Source: Gallionellaceae bacterium (lineage in GTDB: Bacteria; Pseudomonadota; Gammaproteobacteria; Burkholderiales; Thiobacillaceae). Taken from it: a stretch of DNA of 64,000 nt. This document shows, piece after piece, positions 17,554 to 26,895 of this stretch (position 1 is the stretch's first letter; every line of letters begins with the position of its first letter). Both the position numbers and the translations under genes were made by a program. Location: contig JAQTLN010000018.1 of assembly GCA_028714875.1 (NCBI GenBank), positions 1 through 64,000 of the forward strand. Direction: 5' to 3'. A model generated the notes under the pieces. The model was not told where the DNA came from. It ran no database searches and worked only from the letters and a program-made list of their open reading frames with translations.

Positions 17554-18077
17554 CCTTGATATTCCCGCGCCAGACGCGCGTAATTTCCTGCCTGATAGGC
17601 GAAATAGTCCAGTTCTTCCGGCGTCAATCGGCGCACCGCCTTGGCCGGCCGGCCGAGATACAACCAACCCGACTCCAGAACCCGCCCCTCCGGTACCAGG
17701 CTGCCCGCCGCCAGCAGCACACGTGGTTCGAGCACCGCCTTGTCCATCACCAGCGAACCCATGCCGATCAGGCATTCGTCGCCGATCACGCAGCCATGCA
17801 GGATGACCGCGTGACCCACCGTCACATCTCGGCCGATCAGCAGCGGTGAGCCTTCCGGATCGGCGGCGCGGCGATGGCTGACGTGCAGTACCGAGTTGTC
17901 CTGGATATTGCCGCGCGCGCCGATGCGAATGTGGTTCACATCACCGCGAATCACCACGCCGGGCCACACCGAGACTTCATCGCCCAATTCCACATCGCCG
18001 ATCACCGTGGCGCCGGCGTGGATGAATACCCGCTCACCGAGACGCGGGCGATGGTTCTGAAAGGGCTCAACGGGCAT
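17541..18077 (-). CDS. Gamma-class carbonic anhydrase-like protein
   Basis: 178 residues of left-handed beta-helix hexapeptide repeats (GATVIGDVELGDEVSVWPGVVIRGD). Metal-ligand His residues lie in LHVSH and in VGHAVILHGC, the spacing of YrdA/gamma-CA proteins that hydrate CO2 or bind zinc with unknown activity. The helical tail LTPEELDYFAYQAGNYARLAREY is typical. The ATG at 18077 removes 36 upstream residues not found in the family. The last four residues (GRSG) and the stop come from the repeat arm. Confidence 0.87.
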   Translation of the reverse strand: MPVEPFQNHRPRLGERVFIHAGATVIGDVELGDEVSVWPGVVIRGDVNHIRIGARGNIQDNSVLHVSHRRAADPEGSPLLIGRDVTVGHAVILHGCVIGDECLIGMGSLVMDKAVLEPRVLLAAGSLVPEGRVLESGWLYLGRPAKAVRRLTPEELDYFAYQAGNYARLAREYQGRSG

Positions 18078-18196
18078 GGCGGGCGGATGTGGCAAGCAAG
18101 GAGCGGCGAGTATAGCGGTGAGGGAATCCAGGCTTTGTCCCTCCCCCCGTTGCGTATAAAATGCGCAGCCTTCTCCGCCCGCCATTCCCCCCTCGC

Positions 18197-19246
18197 ATGC
18201 AATCCGGCTCCCTTGTCGGCCCGCTTATCGGCCCATTCCAACTGAAGAACAAGCTGATCGTCGCCCCCATGGCGGGCGTGACGGATCGGCCGTTTCGCCA
18301 GTTGTGTAAAAAAATGGGCGCGGGTATGGCGGTGTCGGAGATGGTCACCTCCAATTCATTGCTCTATGGCTCCGCCAAAACGCTGCGGCGCGCTAACCAT
18401 GAGGGTGAGGTGGAACCGATTTCCGTGCAGATCGCCGGCAGCATTCCGGCCATGATGGCCGAGGCGGCGCGCCACAACGTCGACAACGGCGCCCAGATCA
18501 TCGACATCAACATGGGTTGCCCGGCCAAGAAGATCTGCAATGTGATGGCCGGTTCCGCGCTGTTGCAGGACGAGCCCCTGGTGGCGCGCATCCTCGAAGC
18601 CGTGGTCGCCGCCGCGAAGGACACGCCGGTCACCCTGAAGATACGCACCGGCTGGGACAAGGCGCACAAGAACGCGCTGGCCATCCTGCATATCGCCCAG
18701 GAATCCGGCATCCAGGCGCTGGCCATCCATGGCCGCACCCGTGCCTGCGGTTATTCCGGCGACGCCGAATACGAGACCATCGCGGTGGTGAAAGGCGAGG
18801 CGCGCATCCCCATCATCGCCAACGGCGACATCACCACGCCGGAGAAGGCGCGATTCGTGCTGGAAACGACTGGCGCCGACGCGATCATGATCGGCCGCGC
18901 CGCTCAGGGCCGCCCCTGGCTGTTCCGCGAGATCGCGCACTACCTGGCGACAGGGGAGAACCTGCCGGCGCCCGAGGTGGCCGAGATTCACGATGTCCTG
19001 CTCGCTCATCTCGAAGACCTTTACCAGTTTTACGGCGCGGTCAGCGGCGTGCGCATGGCGCGCAAGCACATCGCCTGGTACACGCGCGGCCTGGCCGATT
19101 CGGCCAGCTTCCGCCACGCCATGAACCGCCTGGAAAGCACCGCCGAACAACTCGACGCGGTCAACGATTTCTTCTGGTGCGCGCGCGGCCGTGACAGCCG
19201 CCTGGTTTACCTGGAAGCACCCGCCGGTGAACGCGCGGCGGCATAA
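18197..19246 (+). CDS. dusB: tRNA-dihydrouridine synthase B
   Basis: 349-residue flavoenzyme that reduces uridine in tRNA. The TIM barrel starts with APMAGVTDRPFRQLC; the catalytic Cys is in DINMGCPAKK, with the conserved AIHGRTR and IANGDITTPEKA phosphate-binding blocks. It is followed by fis after 29 bases, the usual dusB-fis operon. The start at 18197 is chosen over 18161 because the family begins just before the barrel; no clear ribosome site is seen for either. Confidence 0.94.
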   Translation: MQSGSLVGPLIGPFQLKNKLIVAPMAGVTDRPFRQLCKKMGAGMAVSEMVTSNSLLYGSAKTLRRANHEGEVEPISVQIAGSIPAMMAEAARHNVDNGAQIIDINMGCPAKKICNVMAGSALLQDEPLVARILEAVVAAAKDTPVTLKIRTGWDKAHKNALAILHIAQESGIQALAIHGRTRACGYSGDAEYETIAVVKGEARIPIIANGDITTPEKARFVLETTGADAIMIGRAAQGRPWLFREIAHYLATGENLPAPEVAEIHDVLLAHLEDLYQFYGAVSGVRMARKHIAWYTRGLADSASFRHAMNRLESTAEQLDAVNDFFWCARGRDSRLVYLEAPAGERAAA

Positions 19247-19275
19247 ATACGACACGAGCGAGACTAGAGTCCCCC

Positions 19276-19527
19276 ATGGCCACGGAACAACATATCGACG
19301 AAAGCGAACTGGCGGCCTGCGTGCGTCGCGTATTGCTCGACTATTTCAAGGATCTCGACGGCGAAATGCCGGCGGGCATCTACGACATGGTGGTCAACTG
19401 CGTGGAACGCCCGGTGCTCGACGTGGTGCTCTACCACTCCGACGGCAATCAGAGCCGCGCCGCCGAATGGCTGGGCATCAACCGCAATACCCTGCGCAAG
19501 AAGATGCAGCAGCATGGAATCAAATAA
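19276..19527 (+). CDS. fis: Fis-family nucleoid protein
   Basis: 83-residue DNA-bending protein that acts on rRNA and recombination sites. The C-terminal helix-turn-helix is clear (GNQSRAAEWLGINRNTLRKKMQQHGIK). The N-terminal dimer helix (LAACVRRVLLDYFKDL) is shorter than in E. coli Fis (98 aa), as is usual in Betaproteobacteria. It is cotranscribed with dusB. Confidence 0.95.
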   Translation: MATEQHIDESELAACVRRVLLDYFKDLDGEMPAGIYDMVVNCVERPVLDVVLYHSDGNQSRAAEWLGINRNTLRKKMQQHGIK

Positions 19528-19566
19528 AGCAGGCAGCTTGCGGTCGGCGGCAACTCCGACTCGATC

Positions 19567-19594
19567 TGCCAACTGAAGACTGCCAACTGAAGAC
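19567..19594. repeat. Two tandem 14-bp copies upstream of purH
   Basis: TGCCAACTGAAGAC occurs twice without a gap at 19567-19580 and 19581-19594, eight bases before the purH ATG. No hairpin is formed. It could be chance duplication or part of the purH leader; no PurR-like operator is recognised. Confidence 0.5.
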
Positions 19595-19602
19595 TACAAA
19601 CC

Positions 19603-21159
19603 ATGATCAAACGCGCTCTCCTTTCCGTCTCCGACAAAACCGGCCTCATCGACTTCGCCCGCGCGCTTGCCGGCAACGGCGTGGAACTCCTCTCCACCGG
19701 TGGTACCGCCAAAGCCATTCGCGACGCCGGCTTGCCGGTCATGGACGTATCCGACTACACCGGCTTCCCGGAAATGCTCGATGGCCGGGTCAAGACCCTG
19801 CACCCCAAGGTGCATGCCGGCATCCTGGCGCGGCGCGACCTCACCGCGCACGTCGAGACCATGAGCGAGCACGGCATGGGCTACATCGATCTGGTCTGCG
19901 TCAACCTCTACCCGTTCGTGGAAACCGTGGCCAAACCGCATACCCTGGACGACGCCATCGAGAACATCGACATCGGCGGCCCGGCCATGGTGCGTTCCTC
20001 GGCCAAGAACTATAAGCACGTCGCCATCGTCACCGACCCGGCCGATTACCCGGCGCTGGTCACGGAAATGCAGGCCAACGGCGGCGCCCTCACGGATGCC
20101 ACCCGCTTCGACCTGGCGAAAAAGGCCTTCACTCACACCGCTCAGTACGACGGCCACATCAGCAATTACCTGACTGCCTTGAATGCTGAGGGCGGCAAGG
20201 AACAGTTCGGCGACAAGCTCACCCTGCAATTCAGTCGCGCCCAGACCTGCCGCTATGGCGAGAATCCGCACCAGAACGGCGCTTTCTACGTCGAGGCCAA
20301 TGCGCCGGCCGGCACCATCGCCTCGGCGCGCCAGATCCAGGGCAAGGAACTCAGCTACAACAACATCGCCGACACTGACGCGGCTCTGGAGTGCGTCAAG
20401 CTGTTCAACGCCGGCCCGGCCTGCGTCATCGTCAAGCACGCCAACCCCTGCGGCGTCGCCTACGGCGCCAGCCTGATGCAGGCCTACGACCGCGCTTATC
20501 AGACCGATCCGGAATCCGCCTTCGGCGGCATCATCGCCTTCAACGGCCGCCTCGATGGCGAGACCGCGAAGGCCATCGTCGAACGCCAGTTCGTGGAAGT
20601 GATCATCGCCCCCGAAGTCAGCCCGGAAGCCAGTGAGGCCGTGGCCGCCAAGAAGAATGTGCGCTTGCTGGAATGCGGCGCCTGGGCGGGCAGCGTGGCG
20701 CAGATGGACATGAAACGGGTGGCCGGCGGCCTGCTGGTACAGGATGCCGACATCCTGCTGCACGGCGACCTCAAGGTGGTGACCAAGCGCGTGCCGACCG
20801 AGAAGGAAATGGAAGACCTGCTGTTCGCCTGGCGCATCGCCAAGTTCGTCAAATCCAATGCCATCGTCTACTGTCGGGACGGCATGACCATCGGCGTCGG
20901 CGCCGGCCAGATGAGCCGCGTCAACTCCGCGCGTATCGCCGCGATCAAGGCCGAACAGGCCGGCTTGAAGGTGCCCGGCTCGGTGATGGCCTCGGATGCC
21001 TTCTTCCCGTTCCGCGACGGCCTCGACCAGGCCGGCGCCGCCGGTATCGTGGCGGTGATCCAGCCTGGTGGTTCGATGCGCGACGAGGAAGTCATCGCCG
21101 CCGCCGACGAGCACGGTATCGCGATGGTATTCACCGGTGTGCGGCATTTCCGGCATTGA
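19603..21159 (+). CDS. purH: Bifunctional AICAR formyltransferase / IMP cyclohydrolase
   Basis: 518 residues carrying out the last two steps of IMP synthesis. The N-terminal cyclohydrolase domain has [13 protein letters not shown] and HPKVHAGIL. The C-terminal transformylase has [13 protein letters not shown], the catalytic Lys-His in [12 protein letters not shown], and [10 protein letters not shown]. The end [28 protein letters not shown] is normal. It is separated from purD only by an ORF6N remnant, so the two purine genes form one unit. Confidence 0.97.
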   Translation: MIKRALLSVSDKTGLIDFARALAGNGVELLSTGGTAKAIRDAGLPVMDVSDYTGFPEMLDGRVKTLHPKVHAGILARRDLTAHVETMSEHGMGYIDLVCVNLYPFVETVAKPHTLDDAIENIDIGGPAMVRSSAKNYKHVAIVTDPADYPALVTEMQANGGALTDATRFDLAKKAFTHTAQYDGHISNYLTALNAEGGKEQFGDKLTLQFSRAQTCRYGENPHQNGAFYVEANAPAGTIASARQIQGKELSYNNIADTDAALECVKLFNAGPACVIVKHANPCGVAYGASLMQAYDRAYQTDPESAFGGIIAFNGRLDGETAKAIVERQFVEVIIAPEVSPEASEAVAAKKNVRLLECGAWAGSVAQMDMKRVAGGLLVQDADILLHGDLKVVTKRVPTEKEMEDLLFAWRIAKFVKSNAIVYCRDGMTIGVGAGQMSRVNSARIAAIKAEQAGLKVPGSVMASDAFFPFRDGLDQAGAAGIVAVIQPGGSMRDEEVIAAADEHGIAMVFTGVRHFRH

Positions 21160-21177
21160 GCGCTGCCTGAAGTCTGC

Positions 21178-21531
21178 ATGTTCCAACTGAGCCGTGACGA
21201 GTGGCTGAACTTGAAATCACAAAATGTGATTTCAAGTTGGGGCGGCAGCCGCACGCCACCTTATGCCTTCACCGAGCAGGCCGTGGCGATGCTTTCCAGC
21301 GTGCTGAAAAGCCCGCGCGCGGTATCGGTCAATATCGAGATCATGCGCACATTCAACCGGCTGCGCCGCAGCCTGGCCGAGAACGTGGACCTCGCGCGCG
21401 GGCTGGATGAGCTGGAACAGCAGTACGACGAACAGTTCAAAGCCGTTTTCGACGCATTGCGTCAGTTGATGGCTCCACCCCAGAAACCAGGCCGTCCCAT
21501 CGGTTTCATTCAGAACAGGGATACCCCATGA
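21178..21531 (+). pseudogene. Remnant of an ORF6N-domain DNA-binding protein (N terminus lost)
   Basis: 117 residues from [15 protein letters not shown] through [16 protein letters not shown] to a coiled C terminus and GRPIGFIQ. This matches the second half of ORF6N-domain proteins, which normally carry about 55 more residues (strand-helix DNA-binding start ending ...FPxDF) before MFQLS. That part is missing: purH sequence ends 18 bases upstream and no ribosome site precedes the ATG. It overlaps the purD start by 4 bases. It may be a dead fragment of a phage-type gene left between purH and purD, or be translated as a short protein. Confidence 0.65.
21208..21238. repeat. Perfect 31-bp palindrome inside the ORF6N remnant
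   Basis: AACTTGAAATCAC and GTGATTTCAAGTT are exact inverses around AAAAT. The bases are also read as codons for the family motif [11 protein letters not shown], so the symmetry may be partly a by-product of the protein sequence, but 13 of 13 matched pairs is more than expected by chance. Confidence 0.75.
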
Positions 21532-22805
21532 AACTCCTAGTCATCGGCTCCGGCGGGCGCGAACACGCGCTGGCCTGGCGTTTGTTGCAGTCTCCCCGCA
21601 TCCAGAAAGTTTTCGTGGCTCCCGGCAACGGTGGCACCGCGCGCGAAGAAGGGTTGGAAAACGTGGCCATCACGGCCATTCCCGAGCTGGTCGAATTTGC
21701 GCAAAAAGAAAACATCCAGCTCACCGTGGTCGGCCCGGAAGCGCCGCTGGCCGCCGGTGTGGTCGATGCCTTCCTGGCCGCCGGGCTGAAGGTGTTCGGG
21801 CCGGTCCAGGCCGCCGCGCAACTGGAAAGCTCGAAAGATTTCGCCAAGCAGTTCATGGCACGCCACAAGATCCCCACCGCCGAGTTCGCCACCTTCACCG
21901 ATGCCGCCGCCGCCCATGCTTATCTCGATGAGAAAGGCGCGCCCATCGTGATCAAGGCCGATGGCCTGGCCGCCGGCAAGGGTGTGGTGGTCGCCACCAC
22001 GCTGGAAGAGGCGCACGCGGCGGTCGAGGCCATGCTCGCCGGCAACAGCATGGGCGAGGCCGGGCATCGCGTGGTGATTGAGGAATGCCTGTTCGGCGAG
22101 GAGGCCAGTTTCATCGTCATGGTCGATGGCGAACATATCCTGCCGCTGGCCACCAGTCAGGACCACAAGCGCCTGCTGGACGGCGATGAGGGCCCCAATA
22201 CCGGCGGCATGGGCGCTTATTCACCGGCGCCGGTGGTGACTCCGGAGATTCACGCCCGCGCCATGCGCGAGGTGATCCGCCCGGTGGTCGCTGGCATGAA
22301 GGCGGACGGCATTCCCTATACCGGCTTTCTTTATGCCGGGCTGATGATCGATCCGAAAGGGCAAATCAAGGTGCTGGAGTTCAACTGCCGCATGGGCGAC
22401 CCGGAAACCCAGCCGATCATGATGCGCTTGAAGAGCGACCTCACCTTGCTTCTGGAAGCGGCGGTGGAGGGCCGACTCGATCAGGTCGAGGCGGAGTGGG
22501 ACCGGCGCTATGCCCTGGGCGTGGTCCAGGCCGCCGCCGGTTACCCGGAAGCGCCGCGCAAGGGCGATGCGATCACCGGGCTGGGCGCGGCCGGCGAGGA
22601 TTTTCATATCTTCCACGCCGGCACGGCCATCGCCGGCGATCAGGTCGTCACCTCGGGCGGGCGCGTGCTGTGCGTTACCGCGCTGGGCGATACGGTCAAG
22701 ATCGCGCAGACCCGCGCTTATGAGGTGGCGGCGTGCGTCGAATTCGCCGGCCGCCAGATGCGCCGCGACATCGGCTGGCGCGCCATTTCGCGCAAGAAGA
22801 AATAA
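21528..22805 (+). CDS. purD: Phosphoribosylamine-glycine ligase
   Basis: 425-residue ATP-grasp enzyme of purine synthesis that makes GAR. The N-terminal [12 protein letters not shown], the ATP-binding [14 protein letters not shown], and [27 protein letters not shown] are conserved signatures. The end (RRDIGWRAI plus a basic tail) is normal. Its ATG overlaps the stop of the ORF6N remnant. Confidence 0.97.
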   Translation: MKLLVIGSGGREHALAWRLLQSPRIQKVFVAPGNGGTAREEGLENVAITAIPELVEFAQKENIQLTVVGPEAPLAAGVVDAFLAAGLKVFGPVQAAAQLESSKDFAKQFMARHKIPTAEFATFTDAAAAHAYLDEKGAPIVIKADGLAAGKGVVVATTLEEAHAAVEAMLAGNSMGEAGHRVVIEECLFGEEASFIVMVDGEHILPLATSQDHKRLLDGDEGPNTGGMGAYSPAPVVTPEIHARAMREVIRPVVAGMKADGIPYTGFLYAGLMIDPKGQIKVLEFNCRMGDPETQPIMMRLKSDLTLLLEAAVEGRLDQVEAEWDRRYALGVVQAAAGYPEAPRKGDAITGLGAAGEDFHIFHAGTAIAGDQVVTSGGRVLCVTALGDTVKIAQTRAYEVAACVEFAGRQMRRDIGWRAISRKKK

Positions 22806-22812
22806 TCCGGGT

Positions 22813-23712
22813 TCATACGGAGAGCTTGGCAGTCAGGACGCGGCCGCGCAACGCCGGTACGGCGGCTTCGGGCCAGAGCCGGATCGCCTGGGTCAACCAG
22901 GCGCCGGCGCCGCCGACCAGTCCAATCTCCGGTAAGCCGAGAAAGCGTCCCGCCAGGCGCAAAGCTGGCAGCGGATCGGCGTCATCCAGCGCCGCCGCCA
23001 GGGTCTGCTTGCTGAGCTTTTCCCCGCGCGAATTCAGCACCACGGGCAGATGCGTGTAGGCCGGCGTGGGATAGCCCAGCGCCTGTTGCAGAACAATCTG
23101 GCGCGGCGTCGAGGTCAGCAGGTCGGCGCCACGAACGATATGGGTAATGCCCTGTTCGGCATCATCCACCACCACGGCAAGTTGATAGCTGAACACGCCG
23201 TCGGCGCGTTGCAACACGAAGTCGCCGCACTCCCGCGTGACAGCACAGGCAACGCGGCCAAGCAAGGCGTCGTGAAAGACCACCCGTTGTTCGGGCAAGA
23301 GAAAGCGTAGGGCGCCCGCCGCGTCGGCATGCCCGTCTCGGCAGGTTCCGGGATAAACGGGCCCGTCCACGCCGGGCACCGCCAGCTCCGCCAGTCGCTT
23401 GCGACTACAGACGCAGGCATAGGCCCGGCCCAGGTCGACTAGGCGCGCCAGGGCTTCCTGATAGGCCTCGTTGCGGTCGCTCTGATGCAACACACCGCCA
23501 TCCCACTCGAAGCCGTGCGCCGCCAGGGTACGCACGATGCCGGCGCTGGCCCCGGCCGCGACGCGCGGCGGGTCGACATCCTCGATGCGCAGCAGCCATT
23601 TTCCATCGTGCGAGCGCGCTTCCAGATAGCTCGCCAAGGCGGCAACCAGTGAGCCGAAGTGCAAGGGGCCGGAGGGGGTCGGGGCGAAGCGGCCGCGGTA
23701 AGGTGCGCTCAT
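22813..23712 (-). CDS. gluQ: Glutamyl-Q tRNA(Asp) synthetase
   Basis: 299 residues, a GluRS paralogue without the anticodon-binding domain; it attaches glutamate to queuosine 34 of tRNA-Asp. FAPTPSGPLHFGS is the HIGH-like block and GEKLSKQT the KMSKS-like loop. The zinc-binding Cys are in CVCSRKRL and YPGTCRDG. It is convergent with purD (7 bases) and starts 24 bases after msbA on the same strand. Confidence 0.94.
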   Translation of the reverse strand: MSAPYRGRFAPTPSGPLHFGSLVAALASYLEARSHDGKWLLRIEDVDPPRVAAGASAGIVRTLAAHGFEWDGGVLHQSDRNEAYQEALARLVDLGRAYACVCSRKRLAELAVPGVDGPVYPGTCRDGHADAAGALRFLLPEQRVVFHDALLGRVACAVTRECGDFVLQRADGVFSYQLAVVVDDAEQGITHIVRGADLLTSTPRQIVLQQALGYPTPAYTHLPVVLNSRGEKLSKQTLAAALDDADPLPALRLAGRFLGLPEIGLVGGAGAWLTQAIRLWPEAAVPALRGRVLTAKLSV

Positions 23713-23735
23713 GCCTGGGTACTCCGGGTCGGGGA

Positions 23736-25478
23736 TCAGGCGTTGCCCACTTCCTGGAACTGGAGGTGGTAAAGACGGGCATAAGCCCCTTTGCGCGCGA
23801 GCAGGTCGCCATGGCAGCCGATTTCGACGATATGGCCGCGATCCATGACCGCGATGCGATCGGCATTTTCGATGGTGGACAAGCGATGCGCGATGACCAG
23901 GGTGGTGCGCCCACGCATGAGATTTTCCAGCGCGAACTGAACATGGCGTTCGGATTCGGTGTCCAGGGCGGAGGTCGCTTCATCGAGGATGAGGATGGGC
24001 GCGTCCTTGAGCAGGGCGCGGGCAATGGCGAGACGTTGCCGCTGGCCACCCGATAGTTTCACGCCATTTTCCCCGACCAGGGTTTCGAAACCTTCCGGCA
24101 ACGCTTCGATGAATTCCAGCGCATGCGCGGCCTGGGCGGCCTGGCGGATCGCTTCCGGAGTGGCGCTGGCGAGTCGACCGTAGGCAATGTTCGCGGCCAC
24201 CGTGTCGTTGAACAAGGTGACGTCCTGCGACACCAGGGCGATGTTGGAACGCAAATCCGCCAGCCGGATATCCGCCAGGGGTGTGCCATCGAGCAGGATC
24301 TGGCCGGCGCTCGGGCAATAGAAACGCGGCAACAGGTTCACCAGGCTGGTCTTGCCGCTACCTGACGCGCCGACCAGCGCCAGGGTTTCGCCGCGTGGAA
24401 TTTCCAGATTGATGTCGACCAGCGCGGGCGTGCTCTTGCCCTCATAGGTCAGGCCGACCCCCTTGAAGCTGATTTCCCCCTTGGCGCGGCCGAGTTCGCG
24501 GGTGCCGGTATCCACCTCGCTATCCTGGTCGAGCAATTGAAACACCGCTTCGGCGGCGGCCAGGCCGCGTTGCAGTTGCAACATGACGCCGGAAAGTCGC
24601 TTCATCGGGGCCGACAGCATGAGCATGGCGACCATGTAGGAAACGAAGCCGCCCACGCTGGTTTCATCCGAGGAAGCCTGAAGCGTGGCGATATGGACGA
24701 TCACCGCCAGCGCGATGGCGGCCAGCAATTGCAGAATGGGGTTGTAGCCGAAGTCGGCGACGGACTGCTTCATGGCGAACTGGCGGGCGCGCTGCACCGC
24801 CGCGAGAAACCGCGCGCTTTCCTGCGCCGTGCCGTCGAATACCTTGACCAGCTTATGCGCCCCGATGCTTTCCTCGAGCACATGGGTGATGTGGCCGACG
24901 TTCTTCTGTATCTCCCGGCTGGTGTAGCGCATGCGCTTGCCTGCGATGCGAAATATCCAGGTGCCGATGGGAATCATGACGAAAGTCACCAGCGTCAGCT
25001 TCCAGTTGAGCCACAGCAGCCAGGCCAGCAGGCCGACCACGGACAAACTGTCGCGCACCAGCGCGGTCAACGCGGAAGTGGCCGATTCGGTGAGCTGGGT
25101 GACGTTGAAGGCCACCGTGGCGATCAGATTGCCTTTCGGCTGATCATCGAAAAACGCGGTCGGCAAGGTCACCAGTTTGCTGAACATGACGCCGCGCAGA
25201 TCCATGATCAAACGTTGCCCGACATAGGTCATGGCATACGAGGACGTAAACATGAGAATGCCGCGCACCAGATACAAGGCAACCAGGGCGATCGGCACCC
25301 ACTGGATGATCACCGCGTCCTTTTTCACGAAACTGCCGTCCAGCATGGGTTTCATGAGCGCCGGCAGAACAGGCTCGGTCGCCGCCATGAGCACCATCGT
25401 CAGGAGCGCGAAGGCGAACATGCGCCAGTGCGGACGCACATATTTGAGGAGGCGCAGGTAGAGGGTTTTGCTGTCCAT
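23736..25478 (-). CDS. msbA: Lipid A/phospholipid export ABC transporter MsbA
   Basis: 580-residue half-transporter that flips lipid A across the inner membrane. Six membrane helices occupy residues 1-310. The nucleotide domain has Walker A GASGSGKTSLV, signature LSGGQRQRLAIARALL, Walker B ILILDEATSALD and the switch His in VIAHRLST. The ATG at 25478 opens directly with the family start MDSKTLYLRLLKYVRPHW; a longer frame from 25538 is rejected. It is divergent from the zapB-like gene. Confidence 0.95.
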   Translation of the reverse strand: MDSKTLYLRLLKYVRPHWRMFAFALLTMVLMAATEPVLPALMKPMLDGSFVKKDAVIIQWVPIALVALYLVRGILMFTSSYAMTYVGQRLIMDLRGVMFSKLVTLPTAFFDDQPKGNLIATVAFNVTQLTESATSALTALVRDSLSVVGLLAWLLWLNWKLTLVTFVMIPIGTWIFRIAGKRMRYTSREIQKNVGHITHVLEESIGAHKLVKVFDGTAQESARFLAAVQRARQFAMKQSVADFGYNPILQLLAAIALAVIVHIATLQASSDETSVGGFVSYMVAMLMLSAPMKRLSGVMLQLQRGLAAAEAVFQLLDQDSEVDTGTRELGRAKGEISFKGVGLTYEGKSTPALVDINLEIPRGETLALVGASGSGKTSLVNLLPRFYCPSAGQILLDGTPLADIRLADLRSNIALVSQDVTLFNDTVAANIAYGRLASATPEAIRQAAQAAHALEFIEALPEGFETLVGENGVKLSGGQRQRLAIARALLKDAPILILDEATSALDTESERHVQFALENLMRGRTTLVIAHRLSTIENADRIAVMDRGHIVEIGCHGDLLARKGAYARLYHLQFQEVGNA

Positions 25479-25515
25479 TTTGGAAGGCCGCGGATGATCT
25501 GCCGCAAACCCTGTG

Positions 25516-25545
25516 TTGACGCGGGAAAATGCGGGCAATTATAGT
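25516..25545 (+). promoter_or_regulatory. Sigma70-type promoter for the zapA unit
   Basis: TTGACG at 25516-25521 and TATAGT at 25540-25545 are separated by 18 bases. The expected start of transcription, about 7 bases after the -10 box, falls on or next to the ATG at 25552, so the mRNA could lack a leader. Confidence 0.65.
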
Positions 25546-25551
25546 GCGGGC

Positions 25552-25743
25552 ATGCATGCTGAACTGGACGCTCTCGAAAACAAACTCGCGCAGATTCTCG
25601 AACGCCATCAAGGCATGCGAGTTGAGAATCTTCGGCTACGCCAGCAACTGGTCGCCATGGAAAATGCCAACAAGCAGCTTTCAGATCGCCTGGCCGAAGC
25701 ACGCGGCCGCATGGAATCGCTGCTCAACAAGATCCCGGATTAA
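25552..25743 (+). CDS. Small coiled-coil protein upstream of zapA (TIGR02449/ZapB-like)
   Basis: 63 residues forming one continuous coiled coil (LDALENKLAQILERHQ, then RVENLRLRQQLVAMENANKQL), like the TIGR02449 proteins that regularly precede zapA. A role in division with ZapA is plausible but not shown. The ATG at 25552 is supported by family length and by a promoter that would start the message there. No Shine-Dalgarno sequence fits. It ends one base before the zapA ATG. Confidence 0.8.
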   Translation: MHAELDALENKLAQILERHQGMRVENLRLRQQLVAMENANKQLSDRLAEARGRMESLLNKIPD

Positions 25744-25744
25744 G

Positions 25745-26056
25745 ATGTCCAGCCAAACCAACGTCAGCCTAGACGTCGCTATCATGGGACGAGAATTTCG
25801 GGTCGCCTGCCCGGAAGATGAGCGGGAAAGCCTGCTCCAGGCGGTCAGCTATCTTGATCGCAAGATGCGCGAGATTCGCGACCACGGCAAAGTGATCGGC
25901 CTGGAACGCATCGCGATTATGGCCGCCCTCAATATCACGCACGATTACCTCGCCGCGAAGCCGATCAACCCTGACGAGCAGCTACACCGTGAGCAAATTG
26001 GTCGTTTGACCGGCCTACTTGATCAAGCACTGGCTCAGCAAGATAATCTGTTCTGA
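25745..26056 (+). CDS. zapA: Cell division protein ZapA
   Basis: 103-residue FtsZ-bundling protein. The N-terminal globular part (VSLDVAIMGREFRVACPEDERESL) and the helical dimerisation part (YLDRKMREIRDHGKVIGLERIAIMAALNI) match the family. The start follows the stop of the coiled-coil gene after a single base, so translation is likely coupled. 6S RNA and the 5-FCL gene follow, the conserved proteobacterial order. Confidence 0.93.
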   Translation: MSSQTNVSLDVAIMGREFRVACPEDERESLLQAVSYLDRKMREIRDHGKVIGLERIAIMAALNITHDYLAAKPINPDEQLHREQIGRLTGLLDQALAQQDNLF

Positions 26057-26085
26057 ACGGACTGGTTGCATCAGTCCTCCCATCA

Positions 26086-26268
26086 ATCTCCCTGCTGCGT
26101 TCGCGAAGGTTGCGCATTCTTTGAACCGATACGCGTAAGCGAAGGTTGCGGCGATCAAGTCTGCTGTTGTGCGTCTGGCTAGCCCAGGTGCCTGAAGCGG
26201 ATGCGCCGCGGCCACTCTTGGACCCCTGGGTTCAGGAAAGCAACCAGGTCGGCGCAAGCGGGGAGACC
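26086..26268 (+). ncRNA. ssrS: 6S RNA
   Basis: This region lies between zapA and the 5-FCL gene, the standard place for 6S RNA. The ends pair (CTCCCTGC near 26088 with GCGGGGAG near 26258), leaving a long stem-loop of about 183 bases with GCGTTCGCGAAGG at the left and CCCTGGGTTCAGGAAAGC at the right, as in other 6S RNAs. The RNA binds sigma70 RNA polymerase by mimicking an open promoter. Ends are estimated from pairing, not mapped. A small hairpin (GGACTG/CAGTCC, 26059-26077) sits between zapA and the RNA. Confidence 0.85.
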
Positions 26269-26280
26269 CTCCACTTCGAT

Positions 26281-26895
26281 ATGTTTCCCACCCCCGAGTA
26301 CACGGAAAAGGCCGCGTTGCGGCGGCAACTCCGCGCGCGGCGCCAGTCGATCGCCACATCGCCGCGGCGCGCGGCGAGCACTGCTGTGGTCAGGCTGGCC
26401 TTGCGTTATCGCCTGTTGGCCAAGGGCCGTCGTGTCGGCATCTACATGCCCGCGAAAAGCGAAATCGATGTGCGGCCCTTGCTGGATCGCGCGCGGGCCA
26501 TGCAGGCGCGCTGTTTTCTGCCCATCGTCCCCGGGCGGGGGCACAAAAGAATGTGGTTTTCGCAACTTGGCGAGCATCCCGCCTGGGTTTTGAATCGCTA
26601 TGGGATACCCGAATACCGCCACCCAACGGCAAAACGAGTGCGTGTACAGCGCCTCGATTTGCTGTTTTTGCCCCTGCTGGGATTCGACTCGCGTGGCTTC
26701 CGCCTGGGTATGGGTGGGGGCTACTACGATGCCAGTCTGGCCAACCTGAAGCGCTTTCGTCGTTGGCGGCGGCCTCGCATCATCGGTGTGGCGTTCTCCG
26801 TGCAGGAGGTGGATCGGGTGCCGAACGACCCCTGGGACATCCCCCTGGATGCTGTACTTACAGAACAGGAATATCGCGTGTTCCGCGCGACCTGA
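26281..26895 (+). CDS. 5-formyltetrahydrofolate cyclo-ligase
   Basis: 204 residues, ATP-dependent conversion of 5-formyl-THF to methenyl-THF. The N-terminal basic helix (KAALRRQLRARRQ), VGIYMPAKSEIDVRPL, and the signature LGFDSRGFRLGMGGGYYDASL are clear. The start at 26281 lies about 13 bases after the 6S RNA; a longer frame would run back into the RNA and is rejected. It is probably made from the same primary transcript as the RNA. Confidence 0.93.
   Translation: MFPTPEYTEKAALRRQLRARRQSIATSPRRAASTAVVRLALRYRLLAKGRRVGIYMPAKSEIDVRPLLDRARAMQARCFLPIVPGRGHKRMWFSQLGEHPAWVLNRYGIPEYRHPTAKRVRVQRLDLLFLPLLGFDSRGFRLGMGGGYYDASLANLKRFRRWRRPRIIGVAFSVQEVDRVPNDPWDIPLDAVLTEQEYRVFRAT

Noticed and set aside
19594..21186. 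530-codon open frame opposite purH
   Set aside because: Antisense shadow of purH.
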